Source of the DNA: CAYWMP01 sp964459445 | GTDB lineage: Bacteria > Desulfobacterota > DSM-4660 > Desulfatiglandales > HGW-15 | Direction: 5' to 3' | DNA length: 21,242 nt | Assembly (NCBI GenBank): GCA_964459445.1 | Contig: CAYWMP010000102.1 | Coordinates: forward strand, 1-21,242 | Part shown: positions 8,640-17,021 of the stretch, piece by piece | Numbering within the stretch: the stretch's first letter is position 1 | Layout: each line of letters opens with the position of its first letter | Made by a program: the position numbers and the translations under genes | Notes under the pieces: generated by a model | The model's input: only the letters and a program-made list of their open reading frames with translations | Told to the model about the DNA's origin: nothing | The model's database searches: none

Positions 8640-9962
8640 ATGTTGGATATTCTTTTAATCAGCCCCGACTATCCCTGGCCCGTAAAATTCACGCCAATGG
8701 GTATCCTGTACCTGGCCTCCTATCTTGAGGTGAAGGGGAGCTACAATGTAAAGGCCCTGGATCTGGGCGTGGAACAAAAAGACGATACCGCTCTCTTGGA
8801 CTCCATCGACCGACGGCGGCCTAAAATAGTGGGTTTCAGTTTTATGACACCCCAAAGCGGGTACGCCTACGGCCTTGCAAAAAAAATAAAGAAAAGTTTT
8901 CCAGAAATCATAACAATTGCCGGAGGATTTCATCCCTCCGCCCTGCCCCGGGAGGCCATTGAATATTTCGACATTGCGGTCATAGGCGAGGGGGAAGAAT
9001 CACTCAAAGAGATTGCCGATCACGCCATCAGGAGCATTGGAAACTTGGATGAGATTGAGGGCATCGCTTACAAGAACGGTTCTACATCTATTGTTAAAGA
9101 GCGCAGAAACTCTATATCCGATCTCGACGACATCCCATTTCCGGCCTGGCACCACGTTCCCATGGACCAATACAGGGGTATGGGGATGGGTTTGGATGAA
9201 AAGAAACCCTTTATGACGATTATCTCCTCAAGGGGTTGTCCCAATTTTTGCATTTTCTGCGCTTCCCATGTGGTGAACGGCAGGAAATGCCGTATGAGAT
9301 CTCCTGAAAATATCGTTCAAGAGATGAAGGTCTTGAAAGAGAACCACGGCGTGACCCAATTCGATTTTCAGGAAGACACCATGACGGTTTCCCAAAAGCG
9401 GGTCATGCGTTTTTGTGCCTTGCTGGTCAAGGAAAAATTGAATGTTAAATGGGTCTGCAATGCCCGGGTGGATACGGCTGATGAGGAGATGCTCCTTATG
9501 ATGAAAAAGGCGGGCTGCGCAAGGATTCACTTCGGTGTGGAATCCGCCAGCCAGGACACCCTTTCATTCCTTAAAAAGAGAACCACCATAGAACAGATCA
9601 AAAGGGCCCACTACCTGGCGAAAAAGGCCGGTCTTCCAATATTGAGCTTCTATATTGTCGGCATTCCCGGAGAAGGCATGGATGAGATTAACCATACCCT
9701 GGAGCTGGCAAGGGAATTGGAATCCGATTGGCCTGGCCTTACCTTTGCCACCCCCTATCCAGGGACCGAATTGTATGAAATGGCAACGAGGAAAGGCTGG
9801 CTGAACGGCCAAGGATGGGATCAATATTACACGACCATTACCGGAAAGGGTTTCTTACCCATCATGAAGAATGACGTCATGAACAGGAAAGAATTATTCG
9901 ATACATATAAATTTGTCTTAGAAGAATTGAAGACTGCTTGTGTTCAGACCAATGGGAGTTGA
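8640..9962 (+). CDS. B12-binding radical SAM protein
   Basis: The product starts MLDILLISPDYPW and has 440 residues. The open frame extends up to 8547, but that extra part only reads over the upstream methyltransferase gene and has no family resemblance. The N-terminal half is a cobalamin-binding-type domain with PMGILYLASYLE, AGGFHPSA and VIGEGEESL. The radical SAM motif is C200-x3-C204-x2-C207 (CPNFCIFC). The core continues with FQEDTMTVSQKRV and HFGVESAS, clearly similar to the other three B12-type members of this window. Unlike the genes at 1626 and 3352 it has no extra C-terminal module and stops soon after the core, the common length for the family. It follows the methyltransferase by 5 bases and precedes the amidotransferase by 11. 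It may be a C-methylase, but this is unproven. Confidence 0.9.
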   Translation: MLDILLISPDYPWPVKFTPMGILYLASYLEVKGSYNVKALDLGVEQKDDTALLDSIDRRRPKIVGFSFMTPQSGYAYGLAKKIKKSFPEIITIAGGFHPSALPREAIEYFDIAVIGEGEESLKEIADHAIRSIGNLDEIEGIAYKNGSTSIVKERRNSISDLDDIPFPAWHHVPMDQYRGMGMGLDEKKPFMTIISSRGCPNFCIFCASHVVNGRKCRMRSPENIVQEMKVLKENHGVTQFDFQEDTMTVSQKRVMRFCALLVKEKLNVKWVCNARVDTADEEMLLMMKKAGCARIHFGVESASQDTLSFLKKRTTIEQIKRAHYLAKKAGLPILSFYIVGIPGEGMDEINHTLELARELESDWPGLTFATPYPGTELYEMATRKGWLNGQGWDQYYTTITGKGFLPIMKNDVMNRKELFDTYKFVLEELKTACVQTNGS

Positions 9963-9973
9963 AGCCTAAAATC

Positions 9974-11866
9974 ATGTGCGGCATAGCTGGCATTTACAAT
10001 CGAAAGGGAAAACCATTCCCTGAAATCATAATAAAAGCCATGTGTGATATTCAGCGACACCGTGGTCCTGATGGTGACGGATATTATTTTTCCTGGGATT
10101 CTCAAGGTAATTATCAAGAATCGGCTGCTAGGGTTGGTCTGGGGCATCGGAGATTGGCCATAATCGATCTGTCCGAATCCGGCCGCCAACCCATGTGCAA
10201 CGAAACAGGAAGCATTTGGATTACCTATAACGGTGAAATCTACAATTACGGGGACCTCAAGAGGGATCTCCTTTCATGTGGACACCGTTTCAAATCCTTC
10301 ACCGACACAGAGGTGATTCTACATGCCTACGAAGAGTGGGGAGAAGACTGCGTCAACAGATTCAACGGGATGTGGGCATTCGCCATATGGGATGAGAACA
10401 GAGAAACACTCTTTCTATCGAGGGACCGTTTCGGAATCAAACCATTGTATTACCTTATCGACAAAGATGAATTCCTGTTTGCCTCTGAGATAAAAGCCAT
10501 TCTGGCTATCCGTCCTGAAGAAAGGATTCCCAACAGGTCCTATGTGGCAACTTTCTTGACCTATGGATTGATGGATCATGGCGAGGAAACCTTTTTTGAG
10601 CGTATCAGATCCCTGCCGCCCGGCCATTCCATGAAGATTTCCAAAACAGGGATCGAATTGAATCAGTATTGGACCCTGCCTGTTGAAACGGATTCGGACG
10701 CAAAATATCCTACACAAAATCCTTCTAAGAAACTCAAAGAAGCGTTTCTCGAATTGCTGCGCGATTCGGTCAGACTCCGCCTCATCAGCGATGCGCCTTT
10801 AGGTTCCTGTTTAAGCGGTGGTCTGGATTCCAGTTCAATTGTGTCCCTGGCCTCAAAGGACTTCGATGCCCTACCCTGTTTCAGTTCCGTGTTTGAGGGT
10901 GAACCCTGTGACGAGACCCCCTTTGCCGAGGACATTATCGATAGATGCCAGGCGAATCCCCACTGGGTAAGCCCTGACCTAGGAGAGTTTTTCGATGTCC
11001 TGCCAAAAATTGTGTGGTACCAGGATGAGCCGGGCTCGGCCTACGGGACCTTTCCCCAATGGAAAGTCATGGAAAATGCGTCAAGACACGTCCGTGTTCT
11101 CCTTGACGGACAGGGAGGAGACGAACTGCTTGCCGGCTATCATCATTTTTTGCCCCATTACCTCCTCACCGCGGAGAATGACCCCAATCTGAGTATTGGC
11201 GATTTCCAGAAGATAAGAAATGAGATCAATGACACCTATGGGGCCACAGTGGCACCATCAGATATAATGGACCCAAATGAGGATCTAAACTATCGAAAAC
11301 AAATCCTCACGCCGGAGTTGATGCGAAATGCATCCCTCACTCAAAGGCATTTCAAAGGCCCCTACGCCGACCATCTGGATAACGTTCTTTTCTACGCCCT
11401 GAAAAGGGATATCTTGCCTTCGCTGCTTCATTATCAGGATCGGATGAGCATGGCATTCTCCATTGAATCCCGGGTGCCCTTTTTGGATTACCGTTTGGTG
11501 CAATTCTGTTTTCAGATGCCCTACCGGGAAAAGATCAAGCATGGCATGACAAAGGCGATTCTTCGAGAGTCCATGGCCGGGATCCTGCCCGAATCCATCC
11601 GTAATAGAAGAGACAAACAGGGCTTTCCCGCCCCCTTGTCAAAATGGATCCGTGACGGGCTGGGTCAAGGCATTCAAAACTATCTATTCTCTGGAAGCCT
11701 GGAACAAAGGGGAATAATTGACATAGAAACCGCCAGGGTGCGATTCGGCAACCATGTCAAAGGCGACGCAGATCATACCTGGGAAATCTGGCGATGGTTG
11801 ACGTTGGAGGTGTGGTATCGGGAGTTTATCGATAAAAAAATCCAGGTTGGGGAGTCCCAATCATGA
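9974..11866 (+). CDS. asnB: Asparagine synthetase-type glutamine amidotransferase
   Basis: This is a 630-residue class II amidotransferase starting MCGIAGIYN. After removal of Met, Cys2 is the N-terminal nucleophile that hydrolyses glutamine, so ATG 9974 is chosen over the in-frame start at 9938. The glutaminase domain shows R28-H-R-G-P-D-G, GHRRLAIIDL and YNGEIYN. The synthetase domain carries the ATP-pyrophosphatase loop S281-G-G-L-D285-S-S and GQGGDELLAGY. The reaction in the family is ATP-driven transfer of ammonia from glutamine to a carboxylate. Cluster members such as WbpS amidate uronic acids in O-antigens rather than making asparagine, and the nearby amino-sugar genes make that the favoured reading. 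It overlaps the next gene by ATGA (11863-11866). Confidence 0.93.
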   Translation: MCGIAGIYNRKGKPFPEIIIKAMCDIQRHRGPDGDGYYFSWDSQGNYQESAARVGLGHRRLAIIDLSESGRQPMCNETGSIWITYNGEIYNYGDLKRDLLSCGHRFKSFTDTEVILHAYEEWGEDCVNRFNGMWAFAIWDENRETLFLSRDRFGIKPLYYLIDKDEFLFASEIKAILAIRPEERIPNRSYVATFLTYGLMDHGEETFFERIRSLPPGHSMKISKTGIELNQYWTLPVETDSDAKYPTQNPSKKLKEAFLELLRDSVRLRLISDAPLGSCLSGGLDSSSIVSLASKDFDALPCFSSVFEGEPCDETPFAEDIIDRCQANPHWVSPDLGEFFDVLPKIVWYQDEPGSAYGTFPQWKVMENASRHVRVLLDGQGGDELLAGYHHFLPHYLLTAENDPNLSIGDFQKIRNEINDTYGATVAPSDIMDPNEDLNYRKQILTPELMRNASLTQRHFKGPYADHLDNVLFYALKRDILPSLLHYQDRMSMAFSIESRVPFLDYRLVQFCFQMPYREKIKHGMTKAILRESMAGILPESIRNRRDKQGFPAPLSKWIRDGLGQGIQNYLFSGSLEQRGIIDIETARVRFGNHVKGDADHTWEIWRWLTLEVWYREFIDKKIQVGESQS

Positions 11867-13086
11867 GGATTGGGATGATTCTAGAGAGGGATTTCCCCAC
11901 GACGCCTCCGGATATTCGTGTAGAGAAGGAGTGCGATTCCCTATTGGCCGGCGGACATGAAGTCCATCTCCTTTCCTTAAAGATCACATCGCCCCTCAAC
12001 CGTGACAAGTATAAAGGTATAAATATCGCTAGGATTCCTATCCCTATGCATTGCATTAAAGACTGGACCCAGGAATCCGTTGAAAAGTATTTCCATTCCC
12101 ATGATTCCCCATGGAACGCTGCCCTTGAGGAATTTATTCTCAAAAACAGAATCGACGTCCTTCATGTTCACGATCTCCCCCTGGTATGGCCCGCCACCCA
12201 TGCTGCTCAAAAAACGGGAATTCCAGTGGTTTTCGATATGCACGAGGTCTATCCGCCCATGGTGGAATTTATGAGACCCACCGAAAACGGGGGCTGGAAT
12301 CCGGCCGATTGGATTGAAAGGTATGAAAAGGACTGTCTGGAACGATCGGATCGTGTCATCGTCACGGTAGAGGAGTCGAAACAACGGCTTTTGGACAGGG
12401 GAATATCTGGCGAGAAGATCGTTGTTGTGATGAATACGGAACGAATAGAAAACATGAAAACCAATGGCAAACAAAGGAATGACCTTCGGCATCTAAATAA
12501 CAGGCTGGTCGTTTCCTACGTTGGCGCCTTTGGTGAAGTGAGAGGGCTCGAACAGCTCATATATGCCCTGGACAAATTAAGGGATCGAATACCCCCAATG
12601 CACCTGCTCCTTGTCGGTAGCGGATACAACCAATCTGAACTTGAAAGACTCACAATAGAGCTCGAACTGGAAGATCGCGTGACCATCACCGGCTGGGTTG
12701 GATTCGAGGAAATTCCTTATCTGGTCGATTTATCGGATATCTGCGTCGTGCCCCATATAAAGAACGATTTCACCGACACAACGGTCCCCCACAAACTCTT
12801 TCAATATATGCTTAAGGGGAAACCGATCGTCGTCTCCGATATCGCCCCTCTTCAAAGAATTGTAAATGAGTGTGACTGTGGCGGCCTATTTCATAGTGGT
12901 GATGTAGATGGTTTGGTCAGGATACTGGCCCTGCTGGCAGGCTCCAGTGAGATGAGGGATCGACTGGGAAAAAATGGACTCCGTATGGCACTCAATAAGT
13001 ACAATTGGACGCAGGAAGAGGAAAGGCTTTTGAATCTCTATCAAGGTTTTAACACACAAAATGCTCATGTGAGTGGACACCAATGA
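11863..13086 (+). CDS. Glycosyltransferase family 4 protein
   Basis: The 407-residue product has the two-domain GT-B pattern of GT4 enzymes. The acceptor-side domain begins DIRVEKECDSLLAGGHEVHLLS, a common opening in this family, and continues through VLHVHDLPLVWPA and FDMHEVYPPM. The donor-binding half has SYVGAFGEVRGLEQL, LLLVGSG and GWVGFEEIPYL. The segment PHKLFQYMLKGKPIVVSD has Q314 where many GT4 enzymes have the second Glu of the E-x7-E motif; I believe this Q form is frequent in one subgroup, so it need not mean loss of activity. It transfers a sugar from a nucleotide donor to a growing glycan at the cytoplasmic face. It is the only clear glycosyltransferase in the window. ATGA overlaps join it to the genes on both sides. 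Confidence 0.92.
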   Translation: MRIGMILERDFPTTPPDIRVEKECDSLLAGGHEVHLLSLKITSPLNRDKYKGINIARIPIPMHCIKDWTQESVEKYFHSHDSPWNAALEEFILKNRIDVLHVHDLPLVWPATHAAQKTGIPVVFDMHEVYPPMVEFMRPTENGGWNPADWIERYEKDCLERSDRVIVTVEESKQRLLDRGISGEKIVVVMNTERIENMKTNGKQRNDLRHLNNRLVVSYVGAFGEVRGLEQLIYALDKLRDRIPPMHLLLVGSGYNQSELERLTIELELEDRVTITGWVGFEEIPYLVDLSDICVVPHIKNDFTDTTVPHKLFQYMLKGKPIVVSDIAPLQRIVNECDCGGLFHSGDVDGLVRILALLAGSSEMRDRLGKNGLRMALNKYNWTQEEERLLNLYQGFNTQNAHVSGHQ

Positions 13087-14240
13087 GTCTCCGAGACGAT
13101 CCACTTCTGGCTGCATACACTTTCTCAGAAAAGGCATTCGATATGGCTGCCTTTGAAACACGTCTCCCCCACACCCGGGCATCCCGTATCGTCCTATTCG
13201 GTGCCGGCGGATGGGGGGAAGCACTCCTTGAGGAATTGGAACAGCGAGAGGTACCCTTACCCATTGTATTCACGGACAACGACAGAACCAAGCATGATCA
13301 AGTATTGAGCGGCAAGGCCGTCCTTTCTCCTGAAAGCCTGAGTCCCGAGAATGATCTGGTTATCATCACCACGGTCTCTGCCGGCGATCAAGTTTCGGAG
13401 CAACTTGAAGATATGGGGTTTCAAAGAAATAGAAGCTATTTTGAAGTCATGCATAAATTCGACTGCAATTATACATTTAAGGTAATGGACCTTTACCAAG
13501 AATACGTGCCGGATGTTTCAGGCCAGAATATCTTGCATGTAGGGCCGGGAGGCAACCTGGGTGTTGAACTGCTTCTTGCCGCTCTAGGCGCACGATCCGT
13601 ATATTCCGTAGAACGGCATTCCTTCCGGCTGCGTTATCCCAATGTAACGAGGCATAAACAATTCTACAGCAATTTAGCTCATCTTGCCAAAGAGCGGTGG
13701 CATCATGATCTACTTGGACTGGGGCTTTTAACAGAAAAGGATGAAAAACTCCTGATCAATAGAAATAGGATACGTTTGCTATTTCCCTGTTCGGTTACGG
13801 ATTTGCCGTTTAAAGGGGAATCATTTGATCTTGTGCTTCATTACGGTGTTTTTGAGCATGTCAGAAATCCTGAACAGGGTTATAGGGAAATTTTTAGAGT
13901 TTTGAGAAAGGGTGGAATCACCGTAGGAAACGTAGGCCCTTTAGATCATCGCAGTATGTCAACGAGCCACAACTATCATCCGCTCAAATTCTTGGAACAC
14001 TCCAGAGATGAATGGTATGGGATTGCCGAAGATATAAATTTCCATAATCAGGTGACCACTCCCGAGCATAAAGAAATGATTCTGAAAAAAGGCTTTTCAT
14101 TGAACAGATGGGATGATGGGAGAACAATCGACATATCTGAGGAGATGTGGAACTCTTTCCATCCCATGTTCAAAGGATATGAACGAAATGAAATAGGGAT
14201 TCTTGACTTCTGTTTTTCCGCTCAAAAACCGCCCATTTGA
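13083..14240 (+). CDS. Methyltransferase with N-terminal Rossmann-like module
   Basis: This 385-residue protein has two parts. Residues about 35-125 form a nucleotide-binding-like module: VLFGAGGWG with G40, G42 and G45, then FTDND with D65 and D67, ending in VIITTV. Residues about 150-380 are a SAM-dependent methyltransferase-like domain with LHVGPGGNLGVE (G154 to G157), EHVRNPE and a DHRS motif. Motif I is HVGPGG instead of the usual DxGxG, as in its paralogue at 17022; the two align along their whole length. The first module is like the sugar-nucleotide-linked N-terminal domain of PglD-type proteins, but it has no acyltransferase part here. The ATGA overlap with the glycosyltransferase gene suggests translational coupling. 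The acceptor is unknown. Confidence 0.82.
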   Translation: MSLRDDPLLAAYTFSEKAFDMAAFETRLPHTRASRIVLFGAGGWGEALLEELEQREVPLPIVFTDNDRTKHDQVLSGKAVLSPESLSPENDLVIITTVSAGDQVSEQLEDMGFQRNRSYFEVMHKFDCNYTFKVMDLYQEYVPDVSGQNILHVGPGGNLGVELLLAALGARSVYSVERHSFRLRYPNVTRHKQFYSNLAHLAKERWHHDLLGLGLLTEKDEKLLINRNRIRLLFPCSVTDLPFKGESFDLVLHYGVFEHVRNPEQGYREIFRVLRKGGITVGNVGPLDHRSMSTSHNYHPLKFLEHSRDEWYGIAEDINFHNQVTTPEHKEMILKKGFSLNRWDDGRTIDISEEMWNSFHPMFKGYERNEIGILDFCFSAQKPPI

Positions 14241-14278
14241 TTTAATCGAAGACACTAAATTCCGAGTTTTTAATCATT

Positions 14279-14767
14279 ATGCCCATTTCAGAAGATGTCA
14301 AAATAGGCAAAGACGTTATCATACACCATCCCGAATTGGTGAATCTCTACGGGTGTGAGATCGGCGACAAAACCAAAATAGGCACTTTTGTTGAAATCCA
14401 AAAGAATGCCTTAATCGGTAGCCTTTGCAAAATTTCATCACATACCTTTATTTGTGAAGGCGTGACCATAGAGGACGAGGTGTTTGTCGGACACGGCGTC
14501 ATGTTTATCAATGATCCCTATCCGAGAGCCACCAGCAACGGAAATTCTCAAACCGAAGATGACTGGCAGGTTGTGCCAACACGGATCAAAAGAGGTGCAT
14601 CGATCGGCTCCGGGACTGTGATCATGTGCGGCGTCACCATTGGCGAGCACGCCTTGATAGGGGCCGGCGCGGTTGTGACCAAGGATGTGCCTGACCACGC
14701 CATCGCAGCAGGGGTGCCCGCTCGGGTAAGGGGCGATACCCGTAGAAAGGAGAAAGATCGTGATTAG
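14279..14767 (+). CDS. WbpD/WlbB-like hexapeptide-repeat N-acetyltransferase
   Basis: The 162-residue product is a left-handed beta-helix acyltransferase, with hexapeptide repeats from about residue 8 (VKIGKDVIIH, CEIGDKTKIG, ALIGSLCKIS, VFVGHGV, ASIGSGTVIM, ALIGAGAVVTKDVP). The segment GHGVMFINDPYPRA is typical of WbpD/WlbB enzymes, which acetylate the 3-amino group of a UDP-2-acetamido-3-amino-glucuronate. Related enzymes acylate dTDP-3-amino-6-deoxy sugars, so the exact substrate is open. It is short, as expected for this family, and cytosolic, usually a trimer. No clear ribosome binding site precedes ATG 14279, and 38 bases separate it from the preceding gene. It overlaps the following oxidoreductase by 8 bases, which supports a shared pathway. 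Confidence 0.88.
   Translation: MPISEDVKIGKDVIIHHPELVNLYGCEIGDKTKIGTFVEIQKNALIGSLCKISSHTFICEGVTIEDEVFVGHGVMFINDPYPRATSNGNSQTEDDWQVVPTRIKRGASIGSGTVIMCGVTIGEHALIGAGAVVTKDVPDHAIAAGVPARVRGDTRRKEKDRD
14748..14752 (+). promoter_or_regulatory. Strong ribosome binding site for a GTG start
   Basis: AGGAG at 14748-14752 lies 7 bases before GTG 14760, inside the 3' end of the acetyltransferase gene. It supports the non-ATG start of the oxidoreductase gene, whose product then begins directly with the expected glycine-rich strand. Confidence 0.7.
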
Positions 14768-15776
14768 CGTCGGCGTTGTCGGATACGGATATTGGGGTCC
14801 CAATCTGGTCCGGAACTTCTACGAGTCACCCCATTCTCGAGTCATATGGGCATGTGACGGCAATCCTGACAGGTTATCAAAGGTGAAGGATCGCTATCCA
14901 ACCATTGACGTGACCTCCGATTTCCAGAAATTGATATCTGATCCGAGCATTGATGCCATCGTCATTGCAACCCCGGTCTCAAGCCATTATCCCCTTGCCA
15001 TTGAATCCCTCAGGGCCGGCAAACACGTCCTGCTCGAAAAGCCGCTTACGGAAACCTCCGAACAGGCCATAACCCTCATCGAAGAGGCTTCCAAACGGAA
15101 TCTTATTCTTATGGTTGACCATACCTTCGTTTACACGGGTGCCGTACAGAAAATTCGCGATTTGGTGATCAATGACGGGCTCGGGGATATTTACTACTTC
15201 GATTCGGTCAGGGTGAATCTGGGTTTGTTTCAGCATGATGTCAACGTCATCTGGGACCTTGCGGTACATGATCTTTCAATAATGGATTATGTCTTACCCA
15301 TACGCCCCAATGCCGTTTCTGCCACGGGTGTGAGCCATCTTTCCGGTGAGCCCGAAAACATCGCCTATATCACCCTGTTTTTTGATTCACAACTCCTGGC
15401 CCATGTACACGTCAACTGGCTGGCCCCGGTCAAGGTGAGAAGGACTTTAATCGGTGGAACCAAGAAGATGATCCTTTATGACGACGTGGAACCCAGCGAA
15501 AAGGTCAAGGTCTATGACAAGGGCGTCGAGGTCAACAACGGACCGGAAAGCATCTATAAGTTGCTTGTCAGTTACCGGACCGGGGACATGTGGGCGCCGA
15601 AATTCGACACCACTGAGGCCCTCAAAAGGGTAGCGGCGCAATTTCTTGAATGCATTGAAAAGAACCAAAGGCCAATTACCGATGGCGAGACCGGATTGAG
15701 GGTCGTTAGAATTCTTGAGGCGGCGACGAGATCAATGAAGGCGATGGGAAGGCCGGAGCCTTTAGACATCCACTGA
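14760..15776 (+). CDS. Gfo/Idh/MocA family NAD(P)-dependent sugar oxidoreductase
   Basis: This 338-residue protein starts with a Rossmann fold: VGVVGYGYWG has glycines 8, 10 and 13. E93-K94-P95 is the family's conserved EKP motif. H170 in WDLAVHDLSIMDY sits where these enzymes carry a catalytic histidine. Members oxidise or reduce sugars and nucleotide sugars with NAD(P); WbpB/WlbA oxidise UDP-GlcNAc-uronate at C3 to prepare for amination. The sequence GYGYWGPNLVRNF belongs to a branch that commonly sits beside WbpD-like acetyltransferases and DegT aminotransferases, but it is not the classical WbpB start, so the exact sugar is uncertain. Its 3' end overlaps the oppositely oriented aminotransferase gene by 15 bases. 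Confidence 0.88.
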   Translation: MISVGVVGYGYWGPNLVRNFYESPHSRVIWACDGNPDRLSKVKDRYPTIDVTSDFQKLISDPSIDAIVIATPVSSHYPLAIESLRAGKHVLLEKPLTETSEQAITLIEEASKRNLILMVDHTFVYTGAVQKIRDLVINDGLGDIYYFDSVRVNLGLFQHDVNVIWDLAVHDLSIMDYVLPIRPNAVSATGVSHLSGEPENIAYITLFFDSQLLAHVHVNWLAPVKVRRTLIGGTKKMILYDDVEPSEKVKVYDKGVEVNNGPESIYKLLVSYRTGDMWAPKFDTTEALKRVAAQFLECIEKNQRPITDGETGLRVVRILEAATRSMKAMGRPEPLDIH

Positions 15777-16877
15777 GGCAATGATTTCCTTTAGGTTTTT
15801 ACAGACCATTCGAATGCCCTCTTCCTTCAATTCAGGGAATATAGGCAGACTCAAAATCTCCCCGGCATATTGGGTGGCCAAGGGGAAATCATCGGGTGAA
15901 TGTCCTTGGTGTCTATAGGCTTTGAGGTTGGGAAGGGGTATTGGATAGTGGATGCCTGTTGCGATGCCATTCTCTTGAAGCCTTTCTCTGACAATGTCCC
16001 GGTGGCGGGGAACCCTTATCACGTAGAGATGGTAAACATGTTTCGCATCAGGGATCACCGAAGGTGTGATGATGGGACTGTCCGCCAATAGTGAATCGTA
16101 AAGCTCGGCAATGCGTCTACGCTTATCATTCCAATCCTCAAGTCGATTCAGTTTGACCCCCAGGATCGCTGCCTGGAGACCATCCAACCGACTATTCACG
16201 CCTTCCATCTCATGGTCATACTTGGATAGGCGGCCATGATTGGCAATCATCCTGATTTTATTGGCGAGCCCGGTGTCATTCGTGACGATGGCGCCGCCAT
16301 CCCCATAAGCGCCTAGATTCTTTCCAGGATAGAAACTGAAGGTTGCGGCGTGTCCGAAAGATCCGGCCCTTTGCTCCTGAAATTCCGCGCCGTGTGCCTG
16401 GGCCGCATCCTCAACCACGAGCAAATCCCGTTCCTCTGCAAGCCTCATTAAATCCGCCATTTGAGCAGACTGCCCATAGAGATGAACAGGAACGATCGCC
16501 TTTGTATTCCCGGTAATGGCCTTTCTGATACCTTCCATATCGATGTTGAAGGTTTGACTATCGCAATCCGCAAAAACAACATGGGCGCCCGTCATAGTAA
16601 TGGCTTCGCTGGTCGCGATAAAGGAATTTGCAGCGGTGATGACCTCATCCCCTGGCCCCACACCCAATGCTTTGAGGGCTAGATAGAGTGCATCCGTCCC
16701 GTTGCCAACACCCACGCAGTGCCGGACGTTACAAAAATCGGCAAAGGCATCCTCGAATTCTTTAACGTATTTACCGCCCACAAAGGCTGCATCCTCGATG
16801 ACCTTTGATATCGCAGAATCAATCTCGTCTTTTATATCTCTATATTGTGCCCTCAAATCTACTAACGGGATAGTCAT
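15762..16877 (-). CDS. DegT/DnrJ/EryC1 sugar aminotransferase
   Basis: The 371-residue product (MTIPLVDLRAQYRDIKDEID at the start) is a PLP-dependent aminotransferase. K186 in SFYPGKNLGAYGDGGA is the lysine that forms the Schiff base. Other landmarks are GVGNGTDALYLALKALGVGPGDEV, VPVHLYGQ and VEDAAQAHGA. The family transfers an amino group from glutamate to a keto sugar nucleotide; this member resembles FdtB/QdtB/WbpE enzymes that aminate C3. It fits between the oxidoreductase and acetyltransferase on the other strand. The frame is open up to 16967, but CTCCT on the + strand at 16886-16890 (AGGAG on the gene strand) lies 8 bases from the ATG at 16877 and fixes that start. It is the only minus-strand gene, so it needs its own promoter. 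Confidence 0.92.
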   Translation of the reverse strand: MTIPLVDLRAQYRDIKDEIDSAISKVIEDAAFVGGKYVKEFEDAFADFCNVRHCVGVGNGTDALYLALKALGVGPGDEVITAANSFIATSEAITMTGAHVVFADCDSQTFNIDMEGIRKAITGNTKAIVPVHLYGQSAQMADLMRLAEERDLLVVEDAAQAHGAEFQEQRAGSFGHAATFSFYPGKNLGAYGDGGAIVTNDTGLANKIRMIANHGRLSKYDHEMEGVNSRLDGLQAAILGVKLNRLEDWNDKRRRIAELYDSLLADSPIITPSVIPDAKHVYHLYVIRVPRHRDIVRERLQENGIATGIHYPIPLPNLKAYRHQGHSPDDFPLATQYAGEILSLPIFPELKEEGIRMVCKNLKEIIASVDV

Positions 16878-16885
16878 GTCCTCAG

Positions 16886-16890
16886 CTCCT
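16886..16890 (-). promoter_or_regulatory. Ribosome binding site deciding the aminotransferase start
   Basis: Read on the minus strand this is AGGAG, 8 bases before the ATG at 16877. It rules in favour of the 371-residue product against a longer one from 16967, whose extra 30 residues have no family resemblance. Confidence 0.7.
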
Positions 16891-16903
16891 ACTGGATTCT
16901 TCA

Positions 16904-16918
16904 AATCAAATTTTGATT
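16904..16918. promoter_or_regulatory. AT-rich palindrome in the divergent intergenic region
   Basis: AATCAAA at 16904-16910 and TTTGATT at 16912-16918 form a perfect 7-bp palindrome around one base. It lies between the divergent aminotransferase and methyltransferase genes, 27 bases from the aminotransferase start and about 100 from the other. Its size and place suit an operator or a shared promoter element. I could not assign convincing -35 and -10 boxes. AT-rich palindromes arise easily by chance. Confidence 0.3.
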
Positions 16919-17021
16919 GTTCCGAAGAGAAATGCTCGCCCCGGATCATACGAAATAAGGATTCCAACAGTCAAGACGAACCCCTTTCTAAGCAAAACCG
17001 ATTAGAAACAGAGATAAAAAC

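Noticed and set aside
9938..9973. Longer start for the amidotransferase
   Set aside because: The enzyme needs Cys directly after the initiator Met, which is met only by ATG 9974.
5176..11866. Lasso-peptide system, because a transglutaminase-like protein (B protein) and an asparagine-synthetase-like protein (C protein) occur together
   Set aside because: No small precursor gene or RRE-type protein is visible. The transglutaminase-like protein is too long and membrane anchored. The AsnB homologue has a full glutaminase domain with Cys2. The two lie several genes apart among sugar genes.
11977..12492. A 171-codon minus-strand frame
   Set aside because: It is antisense to the glycosyltransferase core and has no family features.
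15777..15860. A terminator between the convergent genes
   Set aside because: The two genes overlap by 15 bases, and I found no GC-rich hairpin followed by a T run on either strand there.
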